Of a stretch of DNA of 64,000 bases, positions 43,513-52,992 are shown one piece after another (within the stretch, counting starts at the first letter, position 1; each line of letters opens with the position of its first letter). A program made the translations under genes and the position numbers. Origin of the DNA: Rhizobium sp. Q54 (GTDB lineage: Bacteria > Bacteroidota > Bacteroidia > Flavobacteriales > Flavobacteriaceae); NCBI GenBank assembly GCA_943328505.2, contig CALQAH020000003.1, positions 27,600-91,599 of the forward strand. The letters are read 5' to 3'. Under the pieces are notes generated by a model. It was not told where the DNA came from. It was given only the letters and a program-made list of their open reading frames with translations, and did not search any database.

Positions 43513-44339
43513 AACCAAAAATTAGTTTCTAGCTTTAACAGATAAATATCAGTTTTCATTACCTCATTATCATTATCTTCACAAAGCAGAAATTCCATTT
43601 GAGTTGCTGTTTTTTTATGCAATGTCAGCCCTTCAAATTTATTTGTGTCTGAAATTTTTTCAGTAAAATCAACTGCCATTGTTTGGAGGTTCATCCTTCC
43701 AATAAGGCTTCCCAATATTTCGCCATCATCATAGGTTGAGAGAGTGTCTTCGGCAGCAGCTAGGAAAAATATTTTGTCTTCAACCAAAATGGCGTCGGTA
43801 AAAGTGGCTGCTACTCCTTTAAGTTTTGGAAGTGTAATTAATTTAAATTGAACCGTTTTACTTTTGTTATCATAGCAAAAAACACCATTTTGTGCGTTTG
43901 CACCATTGCCTCGTTGAAAGAAATAGGTTAGTTCCTCAGTACTAATTACGCCTTCTATGTTTAGTTCATCAGCAGCAATTGAAATAGTATCTGCAAGTCT
44001 CTTGTAAATTCTAGTTAGATTTTTTTCTTTTACTTCCTTGTTTTCTAGATTATAAGTAACTCGCGTGTTTCTTATTTTGCTTGATCCCGAACCAAATAGG
44101 TAGAGTTTGTTATCGAATAAGGTTAGGGCTTCAAAATCGGCTTTGTCTTTTTTGGGACTAATTTCTGGACGGTTTTCAAAGAGCTTTATCTTTTCGAGTG
44201 ACTTTTCAGTTATTCTATATTGATAAAGGAAGTTGCTATTATCCGACACTATAAATAGAGAATTGTCTAGATAAACTATTCCTGATGCGGCACCAATTCC
44301 TTCGATGGTTATGAAAGGCAAAAGTTGAATTTTTTCCAT
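43509..44339 (-). CDS. Beta-propeller-like protein (DUF6929-type)
   Basis: A 276-residue protein with no signal peptide. Repeating beta blades are suggested by short segments such as GIVYLDNSLFIVSDNSNFLYQY, FEALTLFDNKLYLFGSGSSK, GVISTEELTYFFQRG and FEGLTLHK. I associate this layout with DUF6929, a propeller family of unknown function, but that recall is uncertain. It starts 27 bases from the divergent ppk2 remnant. Confidence 0.6.
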   Translation of the reverse strand: MEKIQLLPFITIEGIGAASGIVYLDNSLFIVSDNSNFLYQYRITEKSLEKIKLFENRPEISPKKDKADFEALTLFDNKLYLFGSGSSKIRNTRVTYNLENKEVKEKNLTRIYKRLADTISIAADELNIEGVISTEELTYFFQRGNGANAQNGVFCYDNKSKTVQFKLITLPKLKGVAATFTDAILVEDKIFFLAAAEDTLSTYDDGEILGSLIGRMNLQTMAVDFTEKISDTNKFEGLTLHKKTATQMEFLLCEDNDNEVMKTDIYLLKLETNFWF

Positions 44340-44366
44340 AAGTTTACAAATATAAATAGTTACTGT

Positions 44367-44632
44367 ATGAAAAGCATAAACCCAGATGATTTTAAAGTAG
44401 TAAATTCCATTTCATTGTCCAAATTGCCAACCGATTTAAAAAATGGTGCCGATGATGATAAAAAAGAAGAGAAGTTGGATGAGGTACAAGAGAAGCTAAG
44501 CAAGCTGCACGTTATATAGTAGCGAAAATTATTTGGGAAGAAATGCAAAAACACACGGATATTAAAGAACCTGAGTTGGATGAAAAAGTGAAGAAAGATA
44601 TTGAGCTATATAAAAATTATTTGAGAGGATAA
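44367..44632 (+). pseudogene. ppk2: Polyphosphate kinase 2 pseudogene with an internal deletion
   Basis: The first part (44367-44519) encodes a PPK2-like N-terminus (MKSINPDDFKVVNSISLSKL, then EKLDEVQEKLSKL) and stops at TAG. Shifted to another frame, 44490-44632 encodes a PPK2-like C-terminus (ARYIVAKIIWEEMQKHTDIK, EPELDEKVKKDIELYKNYL) and stops at TAA. PPK2 proteins have about 270-300 residues; here about 190 middle codons, including both Walker motifs, are missing and the frames differ. The gene cannot make an active kinase. Confidence 0.85.
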
Positions 44633-44671
44633 AGAATAGATAAGTCAATTTGTTCTATTTGATATTAATTT

Positions 44672-44702
44672 TTGCCATTGCCATTGCCATCAGCTATCTT
44701 TG
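44672..44702 (+). promoter_or_regulatory. MATE promoter (TTG-N20-TATCTTTG)
   Basis: TTG at 44672-44674 and TATCTTTG at 44695-44702, 20 bases apart. The spacer repeats GCCATT three times. Because the -7 box covers the in-frame TTG at 44700, the true start of the MATE gene must be downstream. Confidence 0.75.
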
Positions 44703-44720
44703 TGCTTTATAAAAAATAAA

Positions 44721-46103
44721 GTGAAACTATCTCAATATACAAAAGAGTTCTCCTATAATATTAAACTGGCTTATCCAGTAATCCTTGGTATGCTTGGTCA
44801 TACCTTGATTGGTATAGTCGATAATTTTATGGTTGGAAATCTCGGTTCAACAGAGTTGGCAGCCGTCTCTTTAGGGAATAGTTTTATATTTATTGGAATG
44901 TCAATTGGAATTGGTTTTTCAACCGCTATTACGCCTTTAATCGCAGAAGCCGATGCAGAAAAAGACGATAAAAAAATCCGTACCACATTTCATCACGGCT
45001 TGTTGCTGAGTACTATTTTAGGCATTGCCATTTTTATGTTGATTGTTTTGGCAAAGCCAATAATGCTTTTAATGAATCAACCCGCAGCAGTTGTTGATTT
45101 GGCGGCACCGTATATTGACTGGGTTGCTTTTTCTTTAATACCGGTGATTATTTTTCAAGGCTATAAACAATTTGCCGATGGATTGTCAGAGACTAAATAC
45201 TCGATGTATGCTATTTATTTGGCGAATGTAGTTCACATATTTTTTAACTATGTTTTGATTTACGGAATTTGGTTTTTCCCAAAGTTAGGAATCATAGGAG
45301 CCGCATTGGGGACAGTGATCTCAAGAATTATGATGGTGGTTTTTTTACATTATTTATTGAGTCGAAATGAAAAATTTAAACACTATTTTAATAATTTTAG
45401 TTTTCAAGAAATTAAAAAATCTATTTTAAAAAAAATCATCAATCTAGGATTGCCTTCGGCTATGCAAATGTTGTTTGAAGTAACCCTTTTTACTGCGGCA
45501 ATTTGGCTTTCGGGTTCCATAAGTAAAAACAGTCAAGCGGGCAATCAAATTGCATTAACGTTAGCAACTACTACTTTTATGTTTGCTATGGGATTGAATG
45601 TAACAGCAATGATTCGAGTGGGTAATCAAAAGGGAATTAATGATTTTAAAAATCTTATAGTAGTTGCGCGATCTATATTTTTATTAGCGATTGTTTTTGA
45701 AACTTTTTTTGCGCTTTTATTTGTCGTTTTTCATAATTATTTGCCTCATTTATTTTTAAACATGACCGATGCAAGTCAAACTATTGACAATGCAGAAATA
45801 ATAGCGATAACTTCTAAACTATTATTAGTTGCAGCGGTTTTTCAAATTTCTGATGGTATTCAAGTGGTTGTACTTGGTGCCTTGCGTGGCCTACAAGATG
45901 TAAAAATTCCCATGTATATTACTTTTGTTGCCTATTGGTTAATTGGATTTCCAATATCGTATTATCTTGGAAAATACACTTCTCTTGAGGCAACAGGTAT
46001 ATGGATTGGCCTTTTAGCTGGATTGTCTGCAGCCGCATTATTTTTATACATTCGTTTTCATAATTTGACAAAAAAGTTATTGCATGAAAATAAACAAGAA
46101 TAA
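44721..46103 (+). CDS. MATE-family multidrug efflux transporter
   Basis: A 460-residue protein with 12 hydrophobic helices that exports drugs or metabolites by sodium or proton antiport. The duplicated MATE pattern is visible: YPVILGMLGHTLIGIVDNFM in the first half, and GLPSAMQMLFEVTLFTAAIW with ALRGLQDVKIPMYIT in the second. The start is set at GTG 44721 (then KLSQYTKEF), because upstream TTG 44700 lies in the promoter. The 5' UTR would be only about 12 bases. Confidence 0.92.
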   Translation: MKLSQYTKEFSYNIKLAYPVILGMLGHTLIGIVDNFMVGNLGSTELAAVSLGNSFIFIGMSIGIGFSTAITPLIAEADAEKDDKKIRTTFHHGLLLSTILGIAIFMLIVLAKPIMLLMNQPAAVVDLAAPYIDWVAFSLIPVIIFQGYKQFADGLSETKYSMYAIYLANVVHIFFNYVLIYGIWFFPKLGIIGAALGTVISRIMMVVFLHYLLSRNEKFKHYFNNFSFQEIKKSILKKIINLGLPSAMQMLFEVTLFTAAIWLSGSISKNSQAGNQIALTLATTTFMFAMGLNVTAMIRVGNQKGINDFKNLIVVARSIFLLAIVFETFFALLFVVFHNYLPHLFLNMTDASQTIDNAEIIAITSKLLLVAAVFQISDGIQVVVLGALRGLQDVKIPMYITFVAYWLIGFPISYYLGKYTSLEATGIWIGLLAGLSAAALFLYIRFHNLTKKLLHENKQE

Positions 46104-46170
46104 AGTAACACAACTGTAACTATTATTTCATAGTTGCGTATAATCATGGAATAATAAAAAATAAATAAAA

Positions 46171-47076
46171 ATGATACTACTAATTATTATTGGGGTTTTT
46201 TTAATTATGGCGGGATTTTCACTAAGAGCAAATGACAATCCGCTTTCAAAGTTTTCAAGTATTTTTAAAATTTTTGGGTTTGTTTTGATTCTATTGGCTC
46301 TTTTTTCATCAATGTTCAAACAAATTGACGCAGGTAAAGTGGGTGTAAAATCCCTTTATGGAAATGTAGAACCCGATGTTTTACAAAGCGGTTTGCATAT
46401 CATAAATCCATTATTAGATGTTACAATTTTTGATGCTCAAACTCAAAATTACACCATGTCAGCTATTCATAATGAAGGCGCACAAGAAGGTGATGATGCG
46501 ATTCGCGTTTTATCCAACGATGGTTTGGAAGTTGTAATCGATTTAACGGTTTTATACCGAGTAATTCCAAATGATGCTCCAAAAATTCTAAAAGGAATTG
46601 GGGAAAATTACAACGATAAAATTGTAAGGCCAGTAACCAGAACCCGTATTCGTGACAACGCGGTTTATTATGATGCAGTTGCCCTATATTCAACAAAAAG
46701 AGAAGAGTTTCAACAACGAATTTTTAAAAGTATTGAAGCCGATTTTAAAGCGAGAGGTTTGGTTTTAGAGCAATTGTTAATTAGAAATATTAACCTTCCA
46801 GCTTCCGTAAAAACAACCATTGAAAGTAAAATTAATGCCGAACAAGATGCTCAAAAAATGACTTTTGTACTTCAAAAAGAAAAACAAGAAGCCGAACGAA
46901 AAAGAGTAGAAGCTCAAGGGATAGCCGATTATCAAAAGATTATCTCTACAGGTTTAACCGATAAACAATTACAATACGAACAAATAAAAGCACAGAAAGA
47001 AATTGCAACCTCTCCAAACACCAAAATTATTTTTATGGGAAAAGGGAGTGCGCCAGTGATACTTTCAGATAAATAA
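46171..47076 (+). CDS. Prohibitin/SPFH-domain membrane protein
   Basis: A 301-residue protein with two N-terminal membrane helices (about 1-17 and 28-46), an SPFH/band-7 domain (AGKVGVKSLYGNVEPDVLQS to about 225) and a coiled coil (AEQDAQKMTFVLQKEKQEAE). Such proteins form membrane microdomain scaffolds and can control FtsH-type proteases. It stands between the MATE gene and the small acidic gene. Confidence 0.88.
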   Translation: MILLIIIGVFLIMAGFSLRANDNPLSKFSSIFKIFGFVLILLALFSSMFKQIDAGKVGVKSLYGNVEPDVLQSGLHIINPLLDVTIFDAQTQNYTMSAIHNEGAQEGDDAIRVLSNDGLEVVIDLTVLYRVIPNDAPKILKGIGENYNDKIVRPVTRTRIRDNAVYYDAVALYSTKREEFQQRIFKSIEADFKARGLVLEQLLIRNINLPASVKTTIESKINAEQDAQKMTFVLQKEKQEAERKRVEAQGIADYQKIISTGLTDKQLQYEQIKAQKEIATSPNTKIIFMGKGSAPVILSDK

Positions 47077-47096
47077 TTAAAAAGAAAGATATATAA

Positions 47097-47175
47097 TAGA
47101 CTTATAGATGATAGATTTCTTAAATAAAACTCATCACTGTCCATTATCTATTTGTCCATAATCTAACATCTAAAA
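47097..47175 (+). repeat. Word-like repeat, ATAGATGATAGAT / CATTATCTAT family
   Basis: The gap between the SPFH gene and the next consists of variations such as CTTATAGATGATAGATTT and CCATTATCTATTTGTCCATA. No -7 box is obvious in it. Confidence 0.5.
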
Positions 47176-47178
47176 AAA

Positions 47179-47409
47179 ATGGAATTACCAAAATTTTTAC
47201 TAGGAGACAACACCGATTTTCCCGAAGATATTTTTATCATTCACCTAGATTATCCTAGATTTATAATCAATCTAAAAGACGATGAGGTGGAATTTATGGA
47301 AGAAGCCGAAGATCTTGATGAAAGCGAATTAAATGCCGAAATGGAAGGTTTGATTGTGCTGGCGAATGATTTCTATGACAGAGAGATGGAACGTTACGAA
47401 AAGGAATAG
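47179..47409 (+). CDS. Small acidic protein of unknown function
   Basis: A 76-residue protein, strongly acidic (EVEFMEEAEDLDESELNAEM), with a hydrophobic first half (LLGDNTDFPEDIFIIHLDYP) and a helical end. It has no signal peptide. I believe similar short acidic proteins are conserved in Flavobacteriia but recognise no named family. It abuts meaB tail to tail. Confidence 0.7.
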   Translation: MELPKFLLGDNTDFPEDIFIIHLDYPRFIINLKDDEVEFMEEAEDLDESELNAEMEGLIVLANDFYDREMERYEKE

Positions 47410-48492
47410 TTACTTAAAGTATTTTTTCAACAAAATCTGAGCAGCTGCAAAAGGGGATATTTCATCGTTTTGCACTGCTTTTTTGTTTGCCTCTAGTTCT
47501 TTTATGATTTCTGGATGATTGTAGAAATTGGATTTCAATTGCTCGTTAATGGTTTCCATCATCCAATATTGGTTTTGCTCTTTACGCTTTTCTGTGAAAT
47601 AGGTATTGGAAGTAGTTAAGACTAAATAATCCGAAATGGTTTGCCACACCGCATCAATTCCTGTATTTTCCATCGCACTACAAGTGGATACTGTAGGTGT
47701 CCAACCCGAATTTTTAGCTGGAAATAAATGTAACGCTCGATTGAACTCTGTTTTGGTCAATTTGGCTTTGGCTACATTATCGCCATCGGCCTTATTGATA
47801 ACAATAGCATCGGCCATTTCCATAATGCCACGTTTGATGCCTTGTAATTCATCGCCAGCACCAGAAATTTTTAGCAACAAAAAGAAATCCACCATACTGT
47901 GAACCGCAGTTTCACTTTGTCCTACACCAACCGTTTCTATTATAATCGTGTCAAAACCTGCTGCTTCACAAAGGATAATCGCTTCACGTGTTTTTCGAGC
48001 CACACCTCCTAAAGTTTCCCCCGAAGCCGATGGTCGGATGTAAGCGTTTTTGTCTTTCACCAATTCTTCCATACGGGTTTTGTCGCCCAAAATGCTGCCG
48101 TGAGAAATAGTACTACTCGGGTCAACCGCAAGCACGGCAACTTTTTTTCCACTACTCGTTAAATAGTTTCCAAATGCTTCAATAAAAGTACTTTTTCCAA
48201 CTCCGGGAACTCCTGTAATCCCTATTCGAACAGATTGGTTAGCATGAGGTAAACAAGCGTTGATTACTTCGTTCGCTTTCTCTAAATGGGAAACATTGGT
48301 GCTTTCCACTAAGGTAATTGCACGACTTAAAGCAGCAATATTTCCGGATAAAATCCCCTCAACCAATTCATTTGAAGACGGTAAAACCTTTCGAGATTGC
48401 TGTATTTTTATAACAGAATTGGTATTGACACTTTCGGGTTGTTCAATACCTTTGTTTTCGGTTAATGCTGATTTTTTTGATTGGTTTCCCAA
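47410..48492 (-). CDS. meaB: Methylmalonyl-CoA mutase-associated GTPase MeaB
   Basis: A 360-residue G3E GTPase that guards cofactor loading of methylmalonyl-CoA mutase. Walker A is GVPGVGKST (94-102), followed by VLAVDPSSTISHGSILGDKTRME, FDTIIIETVGVGQSE and the NKADGDN guanine-specificity motif. The N-terminus has about 40 variable residues. It is 22 kb from mutA/mutB and 10 kb from the PduO-type adenosyltransferase, so the pathway is dispersed. Confidence 0.95.
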   Translation of the reverse strand: MGNQSKKSALTENKGIEQPESVNTNSVIKIQQSRKVLPSSNELVEGILSGNIAALSRAITLVESTNVSHLEKANEVINACLPHANQSVRIGITGVPGVGKSTFIEAFGNYLTSSGKKVAVLAVDPSSTISHGSILGDKTRMEELVKDKNAYIRPSASGETLGGVARKTREAIILCEAAGFDTIIIETVGVGQSETAVHSMVDFFLLLKISGAGDELQGIKRGIMEMADAIVINKADGDNVAKAKLTKTEFNRALHLFPAKNSGWTPTVSTCSAMENTGIDAVWQTISDYLVLTTSNTYFTEKRKEQNQYWMMETINEQLKSNFYNHPEIIKELEANKKAVQNDEISPFAAAQILLKKYFK

Positions 48493-48570
48493 AGTTGGAT
48501 TTTTAGTAAATAAAATTATGCTAATACAAACTTACACAAAAAAAATTCTTTGTGAACTTTGATAAAAACT

Positions 48571-48603
48571 TTGCTTTAGAACCGTTTAAAAAAAGTACTT
48601 TTG
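48571..48603 (+). promoter_or_regulatory. MFS promoter (TTG-N22-TACTTTTG)
   Basis: TTG at 48571-48573 and TACTTTTG at 48596-48603, spacer 22. It lies downstream of the longest possible start (GTG 48552) and 20 bases before GTG 48624, so it decides the start. Confidence 0.65.
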
Positions 48604-48623
48604 GAACATCAAAATTCATCATT

Positions 48624-49832
48624 GTGTCAACAGCAAATTCTATTATAGAAAATAAAACTGATGTACTACAGAAAACAGTTTTTTCAATCCTATTTTCAAT
48701 TAGTTTTGCGCATTTACTCAACGATTTAATTCAAGCCATAATTCCTTCAGTCTATCCAATTTTGAAGCAAAATTATGGACTTACGTTTACTCAAATTGGA
48801 CTAATTACCTTTGCATTTCAATTCTCGGCATCCATATTGCAGCCTTTTATTGGTTACTATACCGATAAACATCCCAAACCTTTTTCTCAAGTGTACGGCA
48901 TGCTATTTTCATTATTGGGGATCGTTTGCTTGGCTTTTGCAGATAGTTTTAATTGGATTATACTTTCGGTTATGCTTATAGGAACCGGTTCTGCAATATT
49001 TCATCCTGAGTCGGCTCGAATTTCTAATTTAGCATCGGGAGGAAAACGAGGTTTAGCACAATCTATTTTTCAAGTAGGTGGCAATTTAGGCACCGCACTT
49101 GGACCCTTATTAGTGGCTTTAATTGTAGTTCCCAATTCTCAAAAATATATTTTATGGTTTGTAATAGCGGCTGTAATAGGATTGGGTATTATCTCAAAAA
49201 TTGCATTTTGGTACAGAGACCATTTAATTCTAAGAAACAACAAAAAAGGAGAGTTTATCAATTTCCATAGTCTGTCTAAAAGCAAAGTCAAATTTGCGAT
49301 TGCGGTATTGTTAACACTCATTTTTTCTAAGTTTTTCTATTCGGCAAGTTTGTCTACGTATTATATTTTTTATGTTATGGACAGGTTTCATCTTTCTATT
49401 CAACAAGCTCAATATCATATGTTTATTTATCTTTTTGCCTATGCTTTAGGAACCATTTTAGGTGGTCCATTAGGCGATAAATTTGGACGTAAATACATCA
49501 TTTGGTTTTCGGTTTTTGGAGCAACACCTTTTGCATTGCTGTTGCCTTATGCCAATCTTTTTTATACCGATGTATTGATGATTATTATTGGAGTGATTAT
49601 TTCTTCAGCTTTTCCTGCCATCATTGTTTATGCTCAAGAATTATTGCCTAAAAAACTTGGAATGGTTTCTGGTCTTTTCTATGGTTTTGCCTTTGGAATG
49701 GGAGCATTAGGTTCTGCATTATTGGGAATCCTTGCCGATTACACTTCCATACAATTTGTATATAAAATTTGTTCATTCCTACCCATAATTGGTGCCATTT
49801 GTTATTTTCTCCCTAATCTTAAGAAGAAATAA
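48624..49832 (+). CDS. MFS transporter, fosmidomycin-resistance (Fsr) type
   Basis: A 402-residue, 12-helix permease. FSISFAHLLNDLIQAIIPSV, YPILKQNYGLTFTQIGLITF and the loop GYYTDKHPKP are typical of the Fsr branch. GTG 48624 is chosen because a consensus promoter sits just upstream; GTG 48552 would add 24 residues that precede the promoter. Likely a drug or metabolite exporter; substrate unknown. It is divergent from meaB. Confidence 0.88.
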   Translation: MSTANSIIENKTDVLQKTVFSILFSISFAHLLNDLIQAIIPSVYPILKQNYGLTFTQIGLITFAFQFSASILQPFIGYYTDKHPKPFSQVYGMLFSLLGIVCLAFADSFNWIILSVMLIGTGSAIFHPESARISNLASGGKRGLAQSIFQVGGNLGTALGPLLVALIVVPNSQKYILWFVIAAVIGLGIISKIAFWYRDHLILRNNKKGEFINFHSLSKSKVKFAIAVLLTLIFSKFFYSASLSTYYIFYVMDRFHLSIQQAQYHMFIYLFAYALGTILGGPLGDKFGRKYIIWFSVFGATPFALLLPYANLFYTDVLMIIIGVIISSAFPAIIVYAQELLPKKLGMVSGLFYGFAFGMGALGSALLGILADYTSIQFVYKICSFLPIIGAICYFLPNLKKK

Positions 49833-49838
49833 ACTACT

Positions 49839-49891
49839 TCAGATTATTAAGTAAGATTTATTACTCTTAATCGCTAAAGGTCTTAATCTGA
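49839..49891 (+). other. Possible structured RNA after the MFS gene
   Basis: TCAGATTA (49839-49846) pairs with TAATCTGA (49884-49891), with TTAAG/CTTAA and AGTAA/TTACT possible inside. There is no T-run, so it is not a simple terminator. It might be a 3' stabiliser or belong to the leader of the amylase gene. Confidence 0.3.
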
Positions 49892-50031
49892 TGTAATAGT
49901 TTTTAACACTATAACGTTTTCGTTGATGATTTTTAAGATATAGGTGGTTATTTCTCATGTAAATTTTGTTAATTTAAAATTAATATATGATTGATATTAA
50001 AATAAAAACCATATACCCAAACTTTTTAATC

Positions 50032-51474
50032 ATGACCAGAACCAGACTTATTAAATGTTTTTTATTCTTGTTTTTTATCGGATTTAATTCCTGTAATACA
50101 ATTGAAAGCGCAGATAATCAAATATCCGATCAAAAAAAAGAAATTAAAGTAGTTAATGTTACGCAGCATGATGGTCGTCCATTTAGTACTGGTCAATCAA
50201 CATCAATTGCTGCTGCAAAATATGTTGCCAATCCAGGTGGTGGTGTAATGATGCAAGCCTTTTATTGGGATGTTCCATCGGGTGGAAATTGGTGGAATAC
50301 AGTTAATTCAAAAATAACAGATTGGGGTAATGCCGGCATAGGCTCTATTTGGCTTCCACCAGTATCTAAAGGTCAAAATGGGCCTTTTTCTATGGGATAT
50401 GATCCTTGTGATTATTTTGATTTTGGTGACTTTAATCAAAATGGATCTACTGAAACCCGATTTGGTTCCCGTACAGAATTAGTAAGTTTAATAACCAAAG
50501 CACATACTGAAAATATGCAGGTCTATGCGGATATTGTTATTAATCACTGCTCTGGTGGAAAATCTGAAGCTAATCCTTTTACGGGAGGAAATACCTATAC
50601 AAATTTTACAACTATAGCTTCAGGAAAATTTAAAAGAACGTATTCCGATTTCTATAAAAACTCTTTTGGAAACAACGATGAAGGTTCATTTGGGGGTTAT
50701 CCTGATTTATGTCATCAAGCTCAAAATGTTAAAGATTGGCTATGGTTACGAACCGATGGCGTTGGGAAATTTTATAAAAACACTATGAAATTTGACGGCT
50801 GGCGTTTTGATTATGTAAAAGGATATGCTGCAGGGGTTGTTAATCAATGGAAAACCAATGTTGGAGGATTTTCTATCGGAGAATATTGGGATGCTAATGT
50901 CAATTTGTTAGAAGCATGGGCAAACGCTGCCAATAGTTCTGTTTTTGATTTTGCTTGCTATTATAAGATGCACGATGCTTTTGATGGCAATAATTTAGCC
51001 CTTTTAAATGATGATATGATGTGGAAACGGAATCCATATAAAGCAGTTACTTTTGTTTCTAACCATGATACCAACCTAATTTGGAATAAAAATTTAGCGT
51101 ATGCTTATATTCTAACTGCGGAGGGTTATCCAACAATTTTCTACAGAGATTATGAAGAATGGTTGGACAAAGCCAAACTAAATAATCTGATATGGATTCA
51201 CAATAATAAAGCTACTGGAACTACCTCAATTCTTTATGCTGACAACGATGAATATGTTGCCAGAAGAAATGGTTATAATGGTAATCCCGGTTTGATAGTT
51301 TACCTCAATAATTCTTCATCTTGGCTAGAAAGATGGGTGCCAACCAACTGGTCAAATACTCAAATTAAGGATTTTACTGGTAATTCAAATTGGTATCCAA
51401 CCACTCAAGCCGGCACTTGGGTGAAAATTCAATGTCCTCCAAATAGCTATACCGTATGGTCAGTCAATATGTAA
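50032..51474 (+). CDS. Secreted GH13 alpha-amylase (lipoprotein)
   Basis: A 480-residue alpha-amylase. An N-terminal signal with Cys21 (FIGFNSC) suggests a lipoprotein. The four GH13 regions are intact: I VYADIVINHC, II FDGWRFDYVKGY (Asp nucleophile), III FSIGEYWD (Glu acid/base) and IV FVSNHDTN. A C-terminal beta domain (from about 400) ends in SYTVWSVNM. It cleaves alpha-1,4-glucans outside the cell or in the periplasm. ATG 50032 is preferred over 49987 because it begins the signal peptide. No SusC/SusD genes are near, so it is not in a starch locus here. Confidence 0.93.
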   Translation: MTRTRLIKCFLFLFFIGFNSCNTIESADNQISDQKKEIKVVNVTQHDGRPFSTGQSTSIAAAKYVANPGGGVMMQAFYWDVPSGGNWWNTVNSKITDWGNAGIGSIWLPPVSKGQNGPFSMGYDPCDYFDFGDFNQNGSTETRFGSRTELVSLITKAHTENMQVYADIVINHCSGGKSEANPFTGGNTYTNFTTIASGKFKRTYSDFYKNSFGNNDEGSFGGYPDLCHQAQNVKDWLWLRTDGVGKFYKNTMKFDGWRFDYVKGYAAGVVNQWKTNVGGFSIGEYWDANVNLLEAWANAANSSVFDFACYYKMHDAFDGNNLALLNDDMMWKRNPYKAVTFVSNHDTNLIWNKNLAYAYILTAEGYPTIFYRDYEEWLDKAKLNNLIWIHNNKATGTTSILYADNDEYVARRNGYNGNPGLIVYLNNSSSWLERWVPTNWSNTQIKDFTGNSNWYPTTQAGTWVKIQCPPNSYTVWSVNM

Positions 51475-51494
51475 AATAATAATTTTAAAAAATA

Positions 51495-51535
51495 ACGAAG
51501 CTGTTCAGAGAAAATTTGGGCAGCTTTTTGTTTTG
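51495..51535 (+). terminator. Terminator of the alpha-amylase gene
   Basis: AAGCTG (51498-51503) pairs with CAGCTT (51521-51526), extended by wobble pairs, then TTTGTTTT. Confidence 0.65.
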
Positions 51536-51578
51536 TAATAATTAAACAATACTTACTTTTACGTTTCAATTTTTAACT

Positions 51579-52982
51579 ATGCAAATCACTCCTGAAATAC
51601 TTCAAAAATTAACTGACATACTAGGAGCAGCATTCGTTTTTACCGATCAAGAAACTCGAAATCATTATGGTCACGATGAAACCGAAGATTATGTGTTTCC
51701 GCCAAATGTGGTTTTAAAACCTGCCAATGCTCAGGAGATTGCGGCGATTTTAAAAGTAGCCAACGATTATAAAATCCCAACTACGCCAATTGGCGCAAGA
51801 ACGGGTTTGAGTGGTGGTGCTTTGTGCATTTATCAAGGTATTGGAGTTTCGACGGAACGATTGAATAAAATTATTACAATCGATGAACAAAACCTTCAAG
51901 TTGTTGTAGAACCTGCTGTAATCACTCAAGTTTTACGTGAAGCTGTTGCCGAAAAAGGATTGTTTTATCCACCCGATCCAAGTAGCCAAGGAAGTTGTTG
52001 GATAGGCGGTAACGTCGCCGAAAATGCTGGTGGCGCTCGTGCAGTGAAATATGGTGTGACCAAAGATTATGTTTTAAACCTTGAAGTGGTTTTGCCAACA
52101 GGCGAAATTATATGGACTGGTGCCAATACTTTAAAAAATTCTACAGGTTATAATCTCACTCAATTGATGGTAGGAAGCGAAGGAACACTAGGAATCATTA
52201 CAAAAATTGTGATGAAACTTTTACCAAAAGTGAATCACAATGTCTTGATGTTAGTTCCTTTTTACAATGCAACACAAGCCTGTGAAGCGGTTTCTGCTAT
52301 TTTTAGAGCAGGAATTGTTCCAAGTGCGTTAGAGTTCATGGAACGTGATGCGATTGATTGGACCTTGAAATACAATAGCAATATAAACGTCAATGTCAAT
52401 GAAAAAGTTCAAGCACATTTGTTGATAGAGGTAGATGGAAATTATCCTGAAATTCTCATGCAAGAAGCGGAAAAAATTATGACCGTTTTAGAACAATTTG
52501 AAATAGATGAGGTGCTTTTTGCCGACACGGAAGATCAAAAAAATGCACTTTGGAAAATGCGTCGTTCCGTAGCTGAAGCAGTGAAAGCCAATTCTATTTA
52601 TAAAGAAGAAGATACCGTTGTGCCAAGATATGAATTGCCAAAATTACTTAAAGGGATTAAAGAAATAGGTGCTAAATATGGTTTTAAATCCGTTTGTTAT
52701 GGTCATGCTGGCGATGGAAATCTGCATGTAAACATTATAAAAGGCACTATGTCTGATGAGGATTGGAATACGAAAGTTACCAATGGTATTCGTGAAATAT
52801 TTGAATTAACAGTTGCTTTAAAAGGAACTTTATCCGGAGAACATGGAATTGGTTTGGTTCAAAAAAATTATATGGATATTGCCTTTTCAAAAGTACATTT
52901 GGAACTTTTAGAAAGGATTAAGTTTGTTTTTGATCCCAATAATATTTTAAATCCTGGGAAGATTTTTCCGGACGGTTTATAA
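51579..52982 (+). CDS. FAD-linked oxidase, GlcD / D-lactate dehydrogenase type
   Basis: A 467-residue FAD enzyme of the vanillyl-alcohol oxidase fold. The FAD domain has PTTPIGARTGLSGGALCIY-like (RTGLSGGA) and YPPDPSSQGSCWIGGNVAEN motifs. The cap domain has ALEFMERDAIDWT, and the C-terminal histidine motif is VCYGHAGDGNLHVNI with SGEHGIG. It likely oxidises glycolate or D-lactate; the substrate cannot be read. No GlcE/GlcF partners are adjacent. Confidence 0.92.
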   Translation: MQITPEILQKLTDILGAAFVFTDQETRNHYGHDETEDYVFPPNVVLKPANAQEIAAILKVANDYKIPTTPIGARTGLSGGALCIYQGIGVSTERLNKIITIDEQNLQVVVEPAVITQVLREAVAEKGLFYPPDPSSQGSCWIGGNVAENAGGARAVKYGVTKDYVLNLEVVLPTGEIIWTGANTLKNSTGYNLTQLMVGSEGTLGIITKIVMKLLPKVNHNVLMLVPFYNATQACEAVSAIFRAGIVPSALEFMERDAIDWTLKYNSNINVNVNEKVQAHLLIEVDGNYPEILMQEAEKIMTVLEQFEIDEVLFADTEDQKNALWKMRRSVAEAVKANSIYKEEDTVVPRYELPKLLKGIKEIGAKYGFKSVCYGHAGDGNLHVNIIKGTMSDEDWNTKVTNGIREIFELTVALKGTLSGEHGIGLVQKNYMDIAFSKVHLELLERIKFVFDPNNILNPGKIFPDGL

Positions 52983-52992
52983 ACAAAAAATA

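Noticed and set aside
46118-46135. AACTAT/ATAGTT hairpin between the MATE and SPFH genes
   Set aside because: Only 6 bp with no T-run; too weak to call a terminator or regulator.
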